From Oxalobacteraceae bacterium OTU3CINTB1 (GTDB taxonomy: Bacteria; Pseudomonadota; Gammaproteobacteria; Burkholderiales; Burkholderiaceae_D): 64,000 nucleotides of DNA. How positions within the stretch are numbered: position 1 is the first letter of the stretch; each line of letters starts with the position of its first letter. The translations under genes and the position numbers were made by a program. The notes under the pieces are model-generated. The model had not been told where the DNA came from and made no database searches. It saw nothing but the letters and a program-made list of their open reading frames with translations. Where the stretch lies: the NCBI GenBank assembly GCA_024123955.1, contig CP099652.1, forward strand, positions 4,340,001-4,404,000, read 5' to 3'. Shown piece after piece: positions 1 through 8,621 of this stretch.

Positions 1-1
1 C

Positions 2-1414
2 CGCATCGTCCAAAGCGCGGGCCTGGGCATCGACTACACGCTTAACGATACCGACAGCATCAGCCTGTCGACGAAATATAACCAGCGCCGCTCGCGTCCG
101 GTGTATGACGTGCTCAACGAGAACCGCACTGGCGCCGGGGAGAGTATCTATCACCGAATCTCCACCGGCCCCAACGAGCAGTCCGACGGCAGCGCCAGCC
201 TCAACTACAGCCACCAGGACGGCGGCACCGCGCTCAAGGCGGCGTTCCAGCACAGCGAAACGAAGGGCCTGATCGACAAATCCTACCGTGACGTGTTCGT
301 CTCCCCGCTAAGCCCGACCGACCACAGTCGCGGCGCCACCAGGTTGACGCGCCGCCTGAATCAGGCCACCGTCGACTGGAGCCGCCCGTCGGCATACGGC
401 AAACTGGGCATGGGCCTGGATATGCAGGACAAGGTCGACAACATCGACAACTACCAGGCATCCGTCGAGCCCGCGACAGGCGCCGAGACTGCCGATCCCG
501 CCACCACCAACGGCTACGCGGTGAGGACCACTGTGGCCGCAGCCTATCTGACCGACCAGATCACGCATGGAAAATGGGAAGCGCTGCTGGGCGGACGCGC
601 CGAGCGCATGGCGCTGCGCGTGGACCCGGCGGACAGCGGCATGTCGACACAACATCGGCAGGCGTTCAACCCCAGCCTCCACCTGCGCTATGCCATGAGC
701 GACAAAACCGACGTGACCCTCAGCTACCGCCGCAGCCTGCAAATGCCCGATCCGCGCGATCTCAACCCGTTCACGACCTATGTCGATGCGCAAAACCTGA
801 GCCGTGGCAATCCCGGCCTGAAGCCGCAACAGCTGACCTCCTGGGAAATCGGCGCCGATGCGAGCGCGGCCCAACTCACCGGCAGCCTCACCGCTTTCTA
901 TCGCAGCAGCAGCGATACGGTGACCGATGCGCGCAGTGTTGCCGACAATGTGATTCTCACGTCGAAGCAGAATGGCGGGCAGGCCAGCTCGGCGGGGGGC
1001 ACCGGCGCCGTCACCTGGACGCCCGACGCGACGCTGCAATTGGGCATGGACGGCGGCATCTATCGCGTGATGCTGCGCACACCGGACCTCTCCCGCCCGG
1101 TGCGCCAGAACGATATCGCCGGCTATCTCAACCTGAGGGTGGCATACAGCTTGGGGCAGGACAATCTGTCCCTCGATGCGCATGGCCAGTCTTCGGGCAT
1201 CTCCCCGCTCGGCCGGTTCGGCGCGACCAGCAGTGTCAACCTGACCTGGAAGCACGCGATGACCAAGTCGCTCAGCCTGACCGTCAACGCCAACGACATT
1301 TTCGATGGCGGCAGGCGCACCTACACGACCGACACGAGCACCTTCCGCCAGACCGCATTCGATCATTTCGTCGCGCGGAGAATCTACGTGGGCCTGGTGA
1401 AAAAGATCGAGTGA
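2..1414 (+). CDS. TonB-dependent receptor / outer-membrane beta-barrel protein, C-terminal part
   Basis: The reading frame is open from the first bases of the window, so this is the 3' part of a gene that starts upstream. About 470 residues are visible. They are rich in alternating beta-strand segments with Tyr/Asn/Asp turns, a receptor-like stretch (RDLNPFTTYVDAQNLSRGNP) and a C-terminal strand ending RRIYVGLVKKIE, typical of outer-membrane barrels of the TonB-dependent receptor / OMP_b-brl type. The plug domain is missing, so the ligand cannot be read. The copper genes just downstream make a metal ligand possible, but that is inference. An internal GTG at 101 is an artefactual start. Confidence 0.85.
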   Translation, partial: RIVQSAGLGIDYTLNDTDSISLSTKYNQRRSRPVYDVLNENRTGAGESIYHRISTGPNEQSDGSASLNYSHQDGGTALKAAFQHSETKGLIDKSYRDVFVSPLSPTDHSRGATRLTRRLNQATVDWSRPSAYGKLGMGLDMQDKVDNIDNYQASVEPATGAETADPATTNGYAVRTTVAAAYLTDQITHGKWEALLGGRAERMALRVDPADSGMSTQHRQAFNPSLHLRYAMSDKTDVTLSYRRSLQMPDPRDLNPFTTYVDAQNLSRGNPGLKPQQLTSWEIGADASAAQLTGSLTAFYRSSSDTVTDARSVADNVILTSKQNGGQASSAGGTGAVTWTPDATLQLGMDGGIYRVMLRTPDLSRPVRQNDIAGYLNLRVAYSLGQDNLSLDAHGQSSGISPLGRFGATSSVNLTWKHAMTKSLSLTVNANDIFDGGRRTYTTDTSTFRQTAFDHFVARRIYVGLVKKIE

Positions 1415-1449
1415 ATGGGGGCACACCGGTTTTAACCTATAATTAGCAC

Positions 1450-1809
1450 ATGGGTAACCTCTTCAAACACCGGCGCCGCACCAGTCTGATCGTCTGTATC
1501 GCGATCTTGCTGAATCTGTTGACGCCGGCGCTCGGCCAGGCGATGTCGACGCTGCTGCGCGATCCGCTGACGCTGGACATTTGCAGCGCCACGCCGGCCA
1601 AGCGCACGCAGGACATGCCGGCCGCCGGCATGAAGCACTGCGTGTTCTGCGCCACCCACGCCACCCCGGCCGCGCCGCCGCCATCCATTCCGGCGCTGGT
1701 CGCGCTGCTGGACGGCCACGATGCCTACCCATCCCTCGGTTATCTGTCGCCTTCCCCGCTGGCCGCCTGGTCCGGCGCCAAGCCGCGCGGCCCGCCGTCG
1801 CTGTCCTGA
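1450..1809 (+). CDS. DUF2946 family protein (small secreted His/Cys protein)
   Basis: 119 residues. There is an N-terminal hydrophobic segment (about residues 11-30, signal or anchor), then a compact KHCVFCATHA motif with Cys/His spacing typical of DUF2946, and a Pro-rich tail. The family is uncharacterised but recurs beside copper and TonB-receptor genes, suggesting periplasmic metal handling. It begins 35 bp after the upstream receptor. A perfect TATAAT lies at 1438-1443, only 6 nt before the ATG, and no Shine-Dalgarno is visible, so a leaderless transcript is possible. SCO and PCu(A)C genes follow on the same strand. Confidence 0.75.
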   Translation: MGNLFKHRRRTSLIVCIAILLNLLTPALGQAMSTLLRDPLTLDICSATPAKRTQDMPAAGMKHCVFCATHATPAAPPPSIPALVALLDGHDAYPSLGYLSPSPLAAWSGAKPRGPPSLS

Positions 1810-1886
1810 CCCTCGCTTGACGCGCACGATACGCCCATGTTGGGTGCCGCGCGTGCGCACGCCTTTTCATCATCGACAGGATATCT

Positions 1887-2501
1887 ATGCAACGACGGTA
1901 TTTCATTTCCACGCTCGCGGCCATGCTGGTGGCGGCGGCGCCAGCCATGGCCGCGCCGGCCTTCAACGGCATCGACGTCACCGGCGCCGCCATCGGGCCG
2001 GACTATCAGCTGTTTTACGCCGACGGCAAACCGGCCTCGCTGCGCGACTTCAAGGGCAAATACGTGATGCTGTTCTTCGGCTTCACCCAATGCCCGGACG
2101 TGTGCCCGACGGCGCTGTCGCGCGCCGTCGAGATCAAGCGCCTGCTGGGCGCCGACGGCAACAAGCTGCAAATCGTCTTCGCCACCGTCGACCCGGAACG
2201 CGACACCGGCCCGCTGCTGGCCGAATACATGCGCGCCTTTGATCCGACCTTCGTCGGTGTACGCGGCAATCTTGCGCAGACCGCCAAGGCCGCCGCCGAC
2301 TTCAAAATCTTCTATCGCAAGGTGCCCAGCGGCAGCTCGTACACGATGGATCACACCGCCATCACCTACGTGTTCGACGCCGAAGGCAAGATCCGGCTCG
2401 CGTTCAAACATGACCAAGCCGCCCAGCAATGCGCAGACGACCTGCGCAAACTGATGGCGCCCGCACGACCAACCAGCTTCCTGAAAGGACTATTTCAATG
2501 A
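1887..2501 (+). CDS. SCO1/SenC family copper-binding protein
   Basis: 204 residues with a signal peptide (about 1-22) and a thioredoxin-like fold. The copper ligands of the family are present: Cys69 and Cys73 in CPDVC, and His156 in the DHTAITYVF segment. SCO proteins deliver copper to the CuA site of cytochrome c oxidase or act as periplasmic thiol reductases. An AGGA-type RBS precedes the ATG. The stop codon overlaps the PCu(A)C start (ATGA), so the two are translationally coupled and probably act together on the same copper centre. Confidence 0.93.
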   Translation: MQRRYFISTLAAMLVAAAPAMAAPAFNGIDVTGAAIGPDYQLFYADGKPASLRDFKGKYVMLFFGFTQCPDVCPTALSRAVEIKRLLGADGNKLQIVFATVDPERDTGPLLAEYMRAFDPTFVGVRGNLAQTAKAAADFKIFYRKVPSGSSYTMDHTAITYVFDAEGKIRLAFKHDQAAQQCADDLRKLMAPARPTSFLKGLFQ

Positions 2502-2935
2502 AAAAATTGCTCTCCCTGCTGCTGCTCGCCGCCCTCCCCGCCCTGGCCCAGGTGACCGTCGGCGAACCGTGGGTGCGCGCCACCGTCGCCGCGCAAAAAG
2601 CCACCGGCGCCTTCATGACCCTGACCTCGACGCAAGGCGACAAACTGGTCGGCGTCAGTTCGCCGGCCGCCGGCGTGGTCGAAGTGCATGAGATGAAAAT
2701 GGTGGACGACGTCATGCGCATGCGCCAGATCACGGCGCTGGACCTGCCGGCCGGCAAACCGGTCAAGCTCAGCCCCGGCGGCTACCACCTGATGCTGCTG
2801 GAACTGAAGCAGCCGCTGAAGGAAGGCGCCACCGTGCCGCTGACCTTGGAGATTGAAAACGCGCAGAAGGTGCGCAGCAAGATCGTGGTGGACGCGCCGG
2901 TCAAGCCGCTCAATACGGCAGCCATGCAGCACTAG
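2498..2935 (+). CDS. Periplasmic copper chaperone PCu(A)C (DUF461)
   Basis: 145 residues. The ATG at 2498 is chosen because it follows a GAAAGGA ribosome site, overlaps the SCO stop and opens a clean signal peptide (MKKLLSLLLLAALPALA). The family copper motif H-X10-M-X21-H-X-M is intact: His64, Met75, His97, Met99. The protein binds Cu(I) in the periplasm and passes it to SCO/CuA assembly. Its 3' end overlaps the convergent HExxH gene by 26 bp. Confidence 0.93.
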   Translation: MKKLLSLLLLAALPALAQVTVGEPWVRATVAAQKATGAFMTLTSTQGDKLVGVSSPAAGVVEVHEMKMVDDVMRMRQITALDLPAGKPVKLSPGGYHLMLLELKQPLKEGATVPLTLEIENAQKVRSKIVVDAPVKPLNTAAMQH

Positions 2936-3470
2936 TCAGCCCCGTGACGCCGGCGACCCACCAGCCGGCGCCAACGATCGGCAAGTACGGCCACGAACGC
3001 AGCGAGATTTTCCAGTCGACGGGGGAAGGCCAGAAGGCCAGGAACTGCGGCGCCACGGCGAACGCCAGCGCCACGTCGATCCACTGGAAGTGCAGGCCGT
3101 AACGGGTGCGCCACCATGCCACCAGGAACGGCAGCACCACCACCACAAACGGCGCCAATGCCGACGGCGCCGCGTTGTACCAGCGCACGCGCGTGAGACG
3201 CACCGAACCCAATTCCCAGCCCCGCCCAACGCGGCGCGGTATCACCGTGAAGGCGGCCGGACGTGCGCCGGTCAACTTGGCGGCGACGAAATGCGCCAGC
3301 TCGTGGCAGACGGTGCCGGCCAGTGTGAAAAGGAAAAAGAAAGGATGCCGCGCCGACAAGGCGCGGATCACCAGCGCCAGCAACAAGGACGGCATCAGGT
3401 AGATCAAAAGATCGCGATGGTGGCACAGCCAGGCCGGCGCGAGTACGTGACATTCAAACAGGCTGCTCAT
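2910..3470 (-). CDS. Small HExxH membrane protein (M50-like metallopeptidase candidate)
   Basis: 186 residues from the Met at 3470; a GTG-type start at 3485 is an alternative. It has four or five hydrophobic segments. The motif CHELAHFVAAKLTGARP is a membrane-embedded zinc-binding HExxH like those of site-2 proteases. A later Asn/Pro stretch (NAAPSALAPF) could correspond to the second M50 motif, but a clear third zinc ligand is not obvious. No PDZ or CBS domain is visible. Function is unassigned. It is convergent with, and overlaps, the PCu(A)C gene. Confidence 0.6.
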   Translation of the reverse strand: MSSLFECHVLAPAWLCHHRDLLIYLMPSLLLALVIRALSARHPFFFLFTLAGTVCHELAHFVAAKLTGARPAAFTVIPRRVGRGWELGSVRLTRVRWYNAAPSALAPFVVVVLPFLVAWWRTRYGLHFQWIDVALAFAVAPQFLAFWPSPVDWKISLRSWPYLPIVGAGWWVAGVTGLTSAAWLPY

Positions 3471-3613
3471 ACGGCATCGTCGCACGGTGGCTATCCCACG
3501 TCAATTCCGATCCTGCCAGAGGTCGGCCAGGCTTTCGCCCCCACCACTTACGGTCAAACGCGGCATGTCGATGACGCAGGATCGCCCGGCTGTTCCGCAT
3601 TTTCCACATACGT

Positions 3614-3734
3614 CATCATACAACTAAAATCAACATAGGAAAACGTTTAACTATTTGATTTAGTTGAACTTAGTGATCGTGGGCACAGATCGGTATAACC
3701 GCGATACGAATTTGAGATATGTGGTTGTATGATG
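3614..3734 (+). promoter_or_regulatory. Inverted 11-bp sites upstream of the MFS permease
   Basis: CATCATACAAC at 3614-3624 and its exact reverse complement GTTGTATGATG at 3724-3734 lie 100 bp apart in the leader of the permease gene. The promoter-proximal copy continues as GTCTGATATC and is followed by two ATCTGCGC copies (3741-3759). This looks like a regulator-binding pair allowing looping. The rest of 3471-3784 holds no gene I can support. The cognate regulator is not in the window. Confidence 0.4.
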
Positions 3735-3784
3735 TCTGATATCTGCGCTATCATCTGCGCACACAACATCAGCAAGGAGATCGC

Positions 3785-5137
3785 ATGACGACGCAGCAAG
3801 CACCAGCAACGCGGGTACGTTGGCTCATTCTGGCCATACTGTTCGCAGTCACCACCATCAATTACGCCGACCGCGCCACCATCGCCATCGCCGGTCCCGA
3901 GCTGAAAAAGCTGCTGGGACTGTCTCCTGTGCAGATGGGCTATGTGTTCTCGGCGTTCGCCTGGTCCTACGTGCTGGCGCAATTGCCGGGCGGCTGGCTG
4001 CTCGACCGCTTCGGCACCAAGATCACCTATTTCTTCAGCATCTTCATGTGGTCGCTGTTCACCCTGCTGATGGGCACGGTCGGCTTCCTGACCGGCGCCG
4101 CCGCGCTGACCGCGCTGTTCTGTCTGCGGTTGGCCGTCGGCGCCTCCGAGGCGCCCTCCTTCCCCGGCAACAGCCGGCTGGCCTCGTCCTGGTTCCCGAC
4201 CGCCGAGCGCGGCACGGCCGCCGCCATCTTCAACTCGGCGCAATACTTCGCCACGGTGCTGTTCGGACCGCTGATGGGCTGGCTGGTGCACACATACGGC
4301 TGGGAAAGCGTGTTCTACGTCATGGGCGGCCTGGGCATCCTGATGTCGTTCATCTGGCTCAAGATGGTGTATGGCCCGAAAGATCACCCGCGCATCAACG
4401 CGGCCGAGCTGGCCTACATCAAGGAGGGCGGCGCGCTGATCGACCTGGAAAGCAAGGACAAAGCCGTCGCCACGACCAAGCTCGACACCGGCTCGGCGAT
4501 CCGCCAGTTGCTGGGCAACCGCATGCTGCTGGGCGTCTACATCGGCCAGTACTGCATCAACACCTTGACCTATTTCTTCCTGACCTGGTTCCCGGTCTAC
4601 CTGGTGACCGAGCGTCACATGACGATTTTGAAGGCCGGCTTTGTCGCCGCGCTGCCGGCGGTGGCCGGTTTCCTCGGCGGCGTGCTGGGCGGCGTGATCT
4701 CGGACCGCCTGATCAAGCGCGGCTTCTCGCTGTCGGTGGCGCGCAAGACGCCGATCGTCTGCGGCCTGCTGTTGGCGATGTCCATGATCATCTGCAACTA
4801 CGTTGAAACCGACTGGCTGGTCATCACCGTGATGTCGCTGGCGTTCTTCGGCAAAGGGATCGGCGCGCTGGGTTGGGCCGTGGTGGCGGACACCTCGCCG
4901 AAGGAAGCGGGCGGCCTGAGCGGCGCCCTGTTCAACACCTTCGGCAACACGGCGGGCATCACCACGCCGATCGTCATCGGTTACATTTTGCAGGAGACCG
5001 GCTCGTTCGCCGGCGCGCTGGTGTTCGTCGGCGCCAACGCCGCCGTCGCCATCCTCTGCTACGTGCTGATGGTGGGCGAGATCAAGCGTTTCGAGTTCAA
5101 AACGCCGGTGCTCACCAAGCTGCCGGCCGCGGCCTAA
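3785..5137 (+). CDS. MFS permease, sugar-acid/anion:cation symporter type (GudP/DgoT-like)
   Basis: 450 residues with about 12 membrane segments. The N-terminus has the NYADRATIAIAG signature characteristic of glucarate/galactarate/galactonate permeases (ACS family), followed by the loop 2-3 motif GGWLLDRFGTK. It probably imports a hexarate, hexonate or related carboxylate. The start follows a GGAG ribosome site. No catabolic genes for such acids are adjacent, so the substrate is uncertain. A paired inverted motif lies upstream, and a palindromic repeat separates it from the convergent DUF1624 gene. Confidence 0.85.
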   Translation: MTTQQAPATRVRWLILAILFAVTTINYADRATIAIAGPELKKLLGLSPVQMGYVFSAFAWSYVLAQLPGGWLLDRFGTKITYFFSIFMWSLFTLLMGTVGFLTGAAALTALFCLRLAVGASEAPSFPGNSRLASSWFPTAERGTAAAIFNSAQYFATVLFGPLMGWLVHTYGWESVFYVMGGLGILMSFIWLKMVYGPKDHPRINAAELAYIKEGGALIDLESKDKAVATTKLDTGSAIRQLLGNRMLLGVYIGQYCINTLTYFFLTWFPVYLVTERHMTILKAGFVAALPAVAGFLGGVLGGVISDRLIKRGFSLSVARKTPIVCGLLLAMSMIICNYVETDWLVITVMSLAFFGKGIGALGWAVVADTSPKEAGGLSGALFNTFGNTAGITTPIVIGYILQETGSFAGALVFVGANAAVAILCYVLMVGEIKRFEFKTPVLTKLPAAA

Positions 5138-5144
5138 CACCAGA

Positions 5145-5256
5145 TCCGGGGTCAGGTCCACCAATTCTACACAGGCTGAAGCTTCGATGCCGACCCCGTC
5201 GGGGACTATGTTCCGGACGGATCAGCTCGTGTAGAAATGGTGGACCTGACCCCGGA
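5145..5256. repeat. Long inverted repeat (REP-like palindromic element)
   Basis: Arms of 28 bp at 5145-5172 and 5229-5256 are reverse complements with one mismatch and contain GGGGTCAGGTCCACC. The 56-bp centre has its own small hairpin (CCCCGTCGGGG at 5194-5204). It fills the gap between two convergent genes and could act as a bidirectional terminator. Its form suggests a dispersed genomic repeat. Copy number cannot be judged here, as I see only this one. Confidence 0.8.
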
Positions 5257-5262
5257 GTTGCT

Positions 5263-6438
5263 TTAAAGATACTTGACCCAGGCCATCGTGGTGCGGCGCT
5301 TGAATTGGCCGAACACTTTGCACGGCCAGTACATCAGCGGTATCAACGCCGCCGACATCAGCGACACCGCCCAATAATTGTCGAACTCATAGCGCCCGCC
5401 GTAGTTGGCGCCGAGCAGCGCCAGCGCCGCCTCCTGCAGGAACAGCAGCGTGAACAGGTGCAGTAGATAGTAGAACATCGGCACACCGCCAAATACGGCG
5501 GCCACGCGCAAGAAGCCGTTGTCGCGCCCTTCCAGCCACGCCAGCACCAGGCACCCGCCGCCCACCGTGATCAGCAGGAACGCCAGCGACGGCGGATACT
5601 TGGTCACGTTCAGGAACGACATCACCGTGCGCAGCGCCGTCTCGCCATGCACCCAGTCCAGCGTTTCGCCGTAGATGTTCAAGCCGCGCAGCACCAGCAG
5701 CAACGCCATCGATACGCATCCGGCGATCAGCAGCGTCTTGCGGCGATGCGCCGGCTGCGTTGACCTGGCGTACCACGGGCCGGCCGCGTAGCCCAGCAAA
5801 ATCACGCCGATCCACGGCAGCAGCGGATAGCTGACCTTGATTTTCATCGCGCCTTCCGCCACCAGGAAGCCGCGGTCGTGCAAAATCGTCCAGGGGACGA
5901 AGCCCCAGCTACCCGGCTCGAACGAGATCGGCGTGAGCAGGTTATGTCCGAACACGATGGTCAACCCCAGCGCCACCAGCACCTTGCGCGGCAGCCGATG
6001 CAGCAGCGCCAGCGCGATCATCGACAAGCCGATCGCCCAGATCACCTGCAGGTAAATGGTTGCTGGCGGAAACCGCCCGCTCCAGGAGACATTGATGACC
6101 AGGATTTCCAGCAGCACCAGAAACAGCCCGCGCTTGAGCAGGAAGCCGGTGGCCGAACGCGCTCCGCTCGCCGGATGCGCATACAGCCATGCCGACAAAC
6201 CAGTCAGGAACACAAAGATCGGGGCGCAGAAGTGCGCCGCGAACCGGCCAAAAAATTGCGCCGGTTCGATCGTTGCGATGTCCATCGGATCGGGCACCGG
6301 CCAGCGAAGGAAGAAACGCTCGCGCACATGATCGAGCATCATCACCATCATCACCAGCCCGCGCATCACGTCGATCGACGCCACGCGCGCGCCGAGCGCC
6401 GGCGCTCTCCTGTCATTTACAGTCGCATTCACACTCAT
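5263..6438 (-). CDS. DUF1624 / heparan-alpha-glucosaminide N-acetyltransferase-like membrane protein
   Basis: 391 residues, around ten membrane segments. The N-terminus (SIDVMRGLVMMVMMLDHVRE) is the conserved opening of the DUF1624/HGSNAT catalytic family, whose members transfer acetyl groups across a membrane; the His in LDHVRE is the conserved residue. The substrate in bacteria is unknown. ATG at 6438 follows AGCGAGAC. A TATAAT at 6478-6473 and an inverted repeat at 6485-6503 form a plausible promoter with operator. It stands alone between a convergent permease and tdk. Confidence 0.85.
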   Translation of the reverse strand: MSVNATVNDRRAPALGARVASIDVMRGLVMMVMMLDHVRERFFLRWPVPDPMDIATIEPAQFFGRFAAHFCAPIFVFLTGLSAWLYAHPASGARSATGFLLKRGLFLVLLEILVINVSWSGRFPPATIYLQVIWAIGLSMIALALLHRLPRKVLVALGLTIVFGHNLLTPISFEPGSWGFVPWTILHDRGFLVAEGAMKIKVSYPLLPWIGVILLGYAAGPWYARSTQPAHRRKTLLIAGCVSMALLLVLRGLNIYGETLDWVHGETALRTVMSFLNVTKYPPSLAFLLITVGGGCLVLAWLEGRDNGFLRVAAVFGGVPMFYYLLHLFTLLFLQEAALALLGANYGGRYEFDNYWAVSLMSAALIPLMYWPCKVFGQFKRRTTMAWVKYL

Positions 6439-6472
6439 GTCTCGCTGAACTCAAGCCTAACAATGGACTTGC

Positions 6473-6503
6473 ATTATACATGCCAACGCAATTGACTTGC
6501 GTT
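6473..6503 (-). promoter_or_regulatory. Promoter with inverted repeat for the DUF1624 gene
   Basis: Read on the minus strand, TATAAT occupies 6478-6473, about 35 nt before the start codon. Just upstream, AACGCAA (6485-6491) and TTGCGTT (6497-6503) form a perfect 7-bp inverted repeat with a 5-nt centre, placed at the -35/spacer region. A repressor or activator site is the natural reading; the binding protein is unknown. Confidence 0.45.
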
Positions 6504-6555
6504 AAAGCATATTGGAGCGATTCGGTGCGGGGGCGGGCGCGGGGCTGGTGGCGGC

Positions 6556-7110
6556 CTATTCCGAGTAGAAGCAACGGCCGCAGGCCTGGCGATAGCTTTC
6601 GTTGCCGCCGATGCTGATTTGTTCGCCCTCTTTCATGCGCTTGCCGTCTTGGTCGACGCGGATGTTCATGGTCGCCTTCTTGCCGCAGGTGCAGATGTTC
6701 TTGAGTTCCTCGATATCGTCGGCCAGCGCCAGCAGATAGGCCGAGCCCGGGAACGGCTCGCCACGGAAGTCCGTGCGCAGGCCGTAGGTGATGACGGGGA
6801 TGCCGCGCACCTGCGCCAATTGATGCAGCTGCTGCACCTGGGCCGTCGTCAGGAATTGCGCCTCGTCGATCAGCAGGCAGGCGATCTTCTGCTCGATCCT
6901 GGCCAGGAAATCGGTGTCGACATCGAACACCTCGGTCTGGCGCTGCGGTCCCAGCCGCGACGTCACCTGCCCCACGCCATAGCGGTTGTCGATGGCGGCC
7001 GTGAACAGGCGCACCTGCTGGCCCTGCTCTTCATAGTTATGCGCCACTTGCAGCATCGCCGTGGACTTGCCCGCGTTCATCGCAGAGTATCGAAAATAAA
7101 GTTTTGCCAC
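6556..7110 (-). CDS. tdk: Thymidine kinase
   Basis: 184 residues. The GTG at 7110 is preferred because AAGGCAGG lies just upstream and it gives the family N-terminus AKLYFRYSAMNAGKST with the P-loop; a TTG at 7125 is an alternative. DEAQF follows as the Mg/base region, and paired cysteines (CTCGKK, CGRC) form the structural zinc site of type II thymidine kinases. It phosphorylates thymidine to dTMP for salvage. It is monocistronic and divergent from the cystathionine beta-synthase gene. Confidence 0.97.
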   Translation of the reverse strand: MAKLYFRYSAMNAGKSTAMLQVAHNYEEQGQQVRLFTAAIDNRYGVGQVTSRLGPQRQTEVFDVDTDFLARIEQKIACLLIDEAQFLTTAQVQQLHQLAQVRGIPVITYGLRTDFRGEPFPGSAYLLALADDIEELKNICTCGKKATMNIRVDQDGKRMKEGEQISIGGNESYRQACGRCFYSE

Positions 7111-7253
7111 TACGCCTGCCTTCAAATATGTGCCGTCTCAAGAGCGGAATTATAAACCGTGGAAATACCCGGTTGGGCAGCGCTATCGCCTAAGAGACGC
7201 ACCCATCGACGGAAAAAAGCGCATACTTGCCTGAAAAGCAGCAAGGAGACCTT

Positions 7254-8621
7254 ATGCGCACCCCCGCACTGTTTACCCTGATTGGCAACACGCCACTGAT
7301 CGAGATTACCCGTCTTGACACCGGCCCCTGCCAACTGTTCCTCAAACTGGAATCGCAAAACCCCGGCGGCTCGATCAAGGACCGCATCGGCATGTCGATG
7401 ATCGAGGCGGCGGAGGCCGACGGCCGCCTCAAACCCGGCGGCACCATCATCGAAGCGACCGCCGGCAACACCGGCCTCGGTCTGGCGCTGGTCGGCCGGC
7501 TCAAGGGCTACCGCGTGCTGCTGGTCGTGCCGGACAAAATGTCGACGGAAAAAGTGCTGCACCTGAAGGCGCTGGGCGCCGAGGTGCGCACCACCCGCTC
7601 CGACGTCGGCAAGGGCCATCCGGAGTACTACCAGGACTTCGCCGCGCGGCTGGCCGCCGAAACCCCGGGCGCCTGGTTCGCCGACCAGTTCAACAACCCG
7701 GCCAATCCGCTGGCGCACGAAACCACCACCGGGCCGGAAATATGGGAGCAGACCGGCCATGACGTCGACGCCATCGTCGTCGGCGTCGGCTCCTCCGGCA
7801 CGTTGACGGGGTTGACGCGCTATTTCCGCCGCGTCGCCCCGCAGCTGGAATTCGTGCTGGCCGACCCGCAAGGCTCGATCCTGACCGAATACATCGAAAC
7901 CGGCCGAGTGTCCGACACCAGCGGCTCGTGGGCGGTCGAAGGCATCGGCGAGGACTTCATCCCCGCCATCGCCGACATGACCGGCGTGCGCAAGGCCTAC
8001 ACCATCACCGACCAGCAAAGCTTCGACAGCGCCCGCACCTTGCTGCGCGAGGAAGGCATACCGGGCGGCTCGTCGACCGGCACCCTGCTGGCGGCCGCCC
8101 TCAAATACTGCCGCGAGCAGCCCACGCCAAAAAGAGTGGTCAGCTTCGTCTGCGACACCGGCACGCGCTACCTGTCCAAGGTCTACAACGACGGCTGGAT
8201 GCAGGACCAGGGACTGCTGCGCCGCCCGCAGGAACGCGACCTGCGCGACCTGATCGGACGCCGCTACGACGCCGGCCAGGTGGTCAGCGTCTCGGCGGAA
8301 GACTCGCTGCTGATCGCCTTCAACCGCATGCGCGCCGCCGACCTGGCGCAGCTGCCGGTGATTTCCGCCGGGCGGCTGGTCGGCATCATCGACGAATCGG
8401 ACCTGCTGCTGACGGTCGACACGCAACCGGAGCGCTTCGCCAACCCGGTCGGCGCGACGATGACGCGCCGCCTTGAAACGCTGCATCCATCGGCCGACCT
8501 GCATGCATTGCGCGCGGTGCTCGATCGCGGCTTGACGGCGGTGGTGGCCGACGGCGACATCTTCTACGGCCTGATCACCCGCTTCGACCTGCTCAACCAT
8601 CTCCGAAGGACGCTATCTTGA
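7254..8621 (+). CDS. Cystathionine beta-synthase (PLP domain plus C-terminal CBS pair)
   Basis: 455 residues. The start at 7254 follows AAGGAG. The fold-type II PLP domain has the Schiff-base Lys42 in GGSIKDRIG, the ATAGNTG substrate loop and the GVGSSGTLTG phosphate-binding loop. About residues 340-455 form a CBS-domain pair, which regulates such enzymes through adenosyl ligands. It condenses serine and homocysteine to cystathionine. The 4-base overlap (TTGA) with the gamma-lyase gene links them in one reverse-transsulfuration operon. O-acetylserine sulfhydrylase activity is a lesser possibility. Confidence 0.9.
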   Translation: MRTPALFTLIGNTPLIEITRLDTGPCQLFLKLESQNPGGSIKDRIGMSMIEAAEADGRLKPGGTIIEATAGNTGLGLALVGRLKGYRVLLVVPDKMSTEKVLHLKALGAEVRTTRSDVGKGHPEYYQDFAARLAAETPGAWFADQFNNPANPLAHETTTGPEIWEQTGHDVDAIVVGVGSSGTLTGLTRYFRRVAPQLEFVLADPQGSILTEYIETGRVSDTSGSWAVEGIGEDFIPAIADMTGVRKAYTITDQQSFDSARTLLREEGIPGGSSTGTLLAAALKYCREQPTPKRVVSFVCDTGTRYLSKVYNDGWMQDQGLLRRPQERDLRDLIGRRYDAGQVVSVSAEDSLLIAFNRMRAADLAQLPVISAGRLVGIIDESDLLLTVDTQPERFANPVGATMTRRLETLHPSADLHALRAVLDRGLTAVVADGDIFYGLITRFDLLNHLRRTLS

